A DNA stretch of 7,184 nt from assembly GCA_903940375.1 (NCBI GenBank), contig CAJAKT010000040.1, forward strand, positions 1-7,184, in the 5' to 3' direction. The DNA comes from an uncultured bacterium (GTDB taxonomy: Bacteria; Actinomycetota; Actinomycetes; S36-B12). The notes below the pieces were generated by a model that was not told where the DNA came from, did no database searches, and saw only the letters and a list, made by a program, of their open reading frames with translations. This document shows, piece by piece, positions 4,777-7,184 of this stretch (positions within the stretch are counted from its first letter, which is position 1; each line of letters opens with the position of its first letter). The position numbers and the translations under genes are program-made.

Positions 4777-6063
4777 GTGAGCAAAGTCCTGGCGACCCGC
4801 GTGGTCGCGTTCGGGGCGGTGGCAGCGATCGCGCTGGCCACGGCCGCACCGTCGGGGGCAGCGGTTGCCGCCGCAGACCCCGGGGTCAGCTCGAACCAGA
4901 TCGTGATCGGCACCACGACGCCGCTCACCGGCCCTGCCTCGCCCGGGTACAAGGACGTCGCCCCGGCGGCTCAGGCGTACTTCAACTACGTCAATGCCAA
5001 CGGCGGGATCAATGGCCGCAAGATCAAGTACGTCGTCAAGGACGATCAGTACAACCCGGCCAAGACGAAGAGCGCGACCAGCGAGTTGATCCTTCGCGAC
5101 AAGATCTTCGCGATGTTCGGTGCACTCGGCACGCCGACCCACTCGGCGGTCGTTGCGGATCTCAACCGTCGCGGAATCCCGGACGTCTTCGTCAACACGG
5201 GCTCCTCCACGTTCGACAACCCGGGCAAGTACCCGACGACGTTCCCGTACTTCCCCTCCTACGTCGTCGAGGCCAAGGTCATGGGCTCGTACCTGCTCGG
5301 CGACGCTGCCCTGAGCGCGAAGAAGCGCTGCATCTTCTACCAGGACGGCGAGTTCGGTGACAACGCGCTTGTCGGCTTCAATGCCGCTGGCGTCAAGTTC
5401 GACACCGAGGTGTCGTACTTCTCCGGTCAGCAGGTTGCGCCGTTCACCTCCCAGGTCACGAAGATGAAGTCGGCGGGCTGCGAGCTCGTCGTGTTCTTCG
5501 GTGTGACGTCTGCGACCGCGCAGCTGCTCGGCACGTCCGCCAAGGCGGGCTTCAGGCCGACCTGGATGATCACGTCCGTGGGCTCGGATCCGACGGTCCT
5601 CGCGGGCTCCCTGGGTGCGGCAACCGGTGCGCTCATGACCGGCATCTACGCGCCGAGTTTCCTCGCCCCCATCCAGGACACGACGAACCCGTACGTGAGC
5701 CAGATGAAGGTCATTGCCGACAAGAACGGCCTGCCGTGGAACTTCTACACGTACTACGGCATCAACACGGCATACGTGCTGGCGCAGGCCCTCAAGGCTG
5801 CCGGCCCGAACCTGACCCGTCAGGGGCTCATCACCGCGCTGCAGACCAAGGCCTCGGGCTTCCGGTCGGCAGCCGTTGTGCCGATGGTCGTCAGCGCCAA
5901 GTCCCATCAGGGGCTCACTGGCTACTACATGGGCCAGTACGACGGTTCAGGCAACCTGGTTCGCAAGACCAGCTACATCCTGACCGCCACCAGCGCAGCG
6001 ACGGGCACGGCCAAGAAGGCCACGTTCCGTCCCGGCGCACCCACGTCCAAGCTGCTGCCGTAG
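4777..6063 (+). CDS. livK: LivK-type extracytoplasmic substrate-binding protein without a lipobox
   Basis: The protein has 428 residues from the GTG start. Residues 1-33 are a secretion signal (MSKVLATRVV, then an Ala-rich core, with likely cleavage near GAA29 or AAA33). The mature part opens with SNQIVIGTTTPLTGP (39-53), the hallmark of type I periplasmic-binding-fold proteins of the LIV/HAAT family, followed by AYFNYVNANGGINGR and KDDQYNPAKT, typical of the first lobe. The second lobe contains CIFYQDGEFGDN (from Cys185) and SAGCELVVFFG (Cys235). Its job is to catch the ligand outside the membrane and deliver it to LivH/LivM. Gram-positive binding proteins are normally lipid-anchored, but there is no cysteine near the cleavage site, nor a visible C-terminal anchor. 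Either the protein is held by another means or it diffuses. Only two cysteines occur in the mature part; whether they form a disulfide is unknown. Ligand unknown. The hydrolase gene follows 12 bases later. Confidence 0.9.
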   Translation: MSKVLATRVVAFGAVAAIALATAAPSGAAVAAADPGVSSNQIVIGTTTPLTGPASPGYKDVAPAAQAYFNYVNANGGINGRKIKYVVKDDQYNPAKTKSATSELILRDKIFAMFGALGTPTHSAVVADLNRRGIPDVFVNTGSSTFDNPGKYPTTFPYFPSYVVEAKVMGSYLLGDAALSAKKRCIFYQDGEFGDNALVGFNAAGVKFDTEVSYFSGQQVAPFTSQVTKMKSAGCELVVFFGVTSATAQLLGTSAKAGFRPTWMITSVGSDPTVLAGSLGAATGALMTGIYAPSFLAPIQDTTNPYVSQMKVIADKNGLPWNFYTYYGINTAYVLAQALKAAGPNLTRQGLITALQTKASGFRSAAVVPMVVSAKSHQGLTGYYMGQYDGSGNLVRKTSYILTATSAATGTAKKATFRPGAPTSKLLP

Positions 6064-6075
6064 ATGGGGATTGAC

Positions 6076-7184
6076 ATGAAGAAGACGTTCACTCGCCGCA
6101 TCGTTGCGGCAGTTGCGGCCGCGGGACTCCTGCTCGTCGCTGTGCCGGCATTCACGCCGGCGCAGGCGGCGACGGGCTGTGCGCTGTCCAGCACCTGCGA
6201 GGGGGCCCTCACTGGCTCGCTCGGCTCGACCACCTTCAAGATCCAGATGCCGGACAAGTTCAATGGCACCGTCCTGGTCTGGAACCACGGGTACCGCATC
6301 TCGACCCCGATCCCGGCCGCACTTGCGGTGCCGCTCGGTCTCGCGGGCAGTGCGAGCTACCAGAAGATCTCGTTCCCCGCATTCACCCCGACGTTCGGCA
6401 CGGATGTCGCCTACATCGGTTCGGGTGCGGCCGAGATCGCGCAGAACGCGGTCATCGCCCAGCAGCTCCTCGGCCAGGGCTACGCCCTCGCCGGTGTGGG
6501 CTACGCCCGTCAGGGCTGGGCATCACCCGAGGCCGTGCAGGCTGATGAGCTGCTGTTCAAGCACATCAACGCCGGTGCTATCTCGGGCGTCAAGAAGACG
6601 GTTGTGTGGGGCGAGTCCTTCGGTGGGTTCGTCGCGGCGACCGTTGCCGAGCGCAACCCCGGCAAGGTCGCCGGCCTGCTGCCGACCTGTGGTGCGGTGG
6701 CCGGTCCCGAGGCCGCCATGGCAAATGCCATGACGGTCATGTACTCGTGGAAGTCGCTCATCGCGCCGACCCTGCGGGTGGCCAACTACACGAGCTACGC
6801 GCAGGCCCTGACGGACCTGGCCACGGTTCTGCAGACGCTCGGCGGCGTTGCCGCCGGTACCGTCTCGACCTCCGCGGTCGGATACCCGGTGGCGCAGGCG
6901 AACCTGCTCGGCGGGCTGATGGCCGGTGAGCCGACCGTCTCGTCGGTCTACGACGGTGTCACGGTGAACCCGGCGTTCGGCACCCTCGGCACGGCAGCGG
7001 CGCTTGCGGGCGGCTACCAGCCGGCCTCGGCCGGTGGGAGCACGGCTGTCGCGATGCTGCAGAACGTCGGCGCGGCTGCGGCTCTGGGCATCATGGTTCG
7101 CTACGACCTCGAGCAGCGGGCACGCCTCGTTGCCGGTATCGCGGCCGACCAGTCGGCGAACTTCACCGACAACGTCAACGTGGC
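6076..7184 (+). CDS. Secreted alpha/beta-hydrolase-like protein (C-terminus beyond the window)
   Basis: I read 369 codons without a stop to the window edge. The ATG at 6076 is preceded by GGGGA (6066-6070) at 5 bases; an in-frame ATG at 6064 overlaps that site and is less likely. Residues 1-32 form a secretion signal (MKKTFTRRIV, hydrophobic core, likely cleavage after AQA31 or A32), with no lipobox. Cys35 and Cys41 just after it could form a small disulfide loop. VLVWNHGY (66-73) fits the strand and His-Gly turn before the oxyanion hole of alpha/beta hydrolases. GYALAGVGYARQGW is typical of the next strand and turn, and GESFGG (179-184) is the GxSxG nucleophile elbow with probable catalytic Ser181. 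The catalytic acid and His cannot be assigned and may lie partly outside. An Ala/Gly-rich region follows Ser181 (about 255-345), perhaps a lid. Its place 12 bases after the binding protein suggests co-expression and a role in releasing the importer's ligand from an ester or amide. The substrate is not recognisable; an esterase or peptidase are both possible. Confidence 0.8.
   Translation, partial: MKKTFTRRIVAAVAAAGLLLVAVPAFTPAQAATGCALSSTCEGALTGSLGSTTFKIQMPDKFNGTVLVWNHGYRISTPIPAALAVPLGLAGSASYQKISFPAFTPTFGTDVAYIGSGAAEIAQNAVIAQQLLGQGYALAGVGYARQGWASPEAVQADELLFKHINAGAISGVKKTVVWGESFGGFVAATVAERNPGKVAGLLPTCGAVAGPEAAMANAMTVMYSWKSLIAPTLRVANYTSYAQALTDLATVLQTLGGVAAGTVSTSAVGYPVAQANLLGGLMAGEPTVSSVYDGVTVNPAFGTLGTAAALAGGYQPASAGGSTAVAMLQNVGAAAALGIMVRYDLEQRARLVAGIAADQSANFTDNVNV

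Noticed and set aside
4684..5907. 407-codon minus-strand open frame opposite the binding-protein gene
   Set aside because: It is an Arg/Val/Gly-rich shadow of a clearly recognisable gene, with no ribosome-binding site logic or family resemblance.

Overview
The window is GC-rich DNA (roughly two thirds G+C by eye) with tight gene spacing, GTG starts, a DUF6153-like gene and a lipoprotein-type multicopper oxidase. Together these point to a chromosomal segment of an actinobacterium (Actinomycetota). Nothing suggests a mobile element, phage, CRISPR array or structural RNA gene.

Layout. Positions 1-734 hold two leftward genes. A small membrane-anchored, His/Cys-containing DUF6153-like protein (357-734) lies upstream of the start of a multicopper-oxidase-type lipoprotein (1-302, cut by the window edge). 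They look like a short metal- or copper-related operon. A 132-base divergent intergenic region (735-866) separates them from a rightward block that fills the rest of the window.

The rightward block is a complete LIV/HAAT-family ABC importer in the order livG (867-1649), livF (1649-2353), livH (2369-3247), livM (3257-4639), livK-type binding protein (4777-6063). It is followed 12 bases later by a secreted alpha/beta-hydrolase-like gene (6076 to the edge). The first four genes overlap by one base or lie 9-15 bases apart. A 137-base gap with a plausible promoter precedes the binding protein, which may allow it to be made in excess of the membrane complex.

How the parts would work together. The exported binding protein captures a small amino-acid-like or other carboxylated ligand and delivers it to the LivH/LivM channel, and LivG/LivF power import. 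The exported hydrolase could release the ligand, or a precursor of it, outside the membrane. The true ligand cannot be read from the sequence.

Unusual points: (1) LivM has an enlarged extracytoplasmic loop of about 135 residues with three copies of an 11-residue motif, whose DNA differs only at silent positions. (2) LivG has a proline where the ABC signature glycine should be, while LivF keeps a perfect signature, so the ATPase is probably asymmetric. (3) The binding protein has a signal peptide but no lipobox cysteine, odd for a Gram-positive importer. (4) A hairpin covers the livM ribosome-binding site and start codon. (5) A secreted hydrolase is coupled to the transporter. (6) The DUF6153-like gene may be read from a leaderless transcript.
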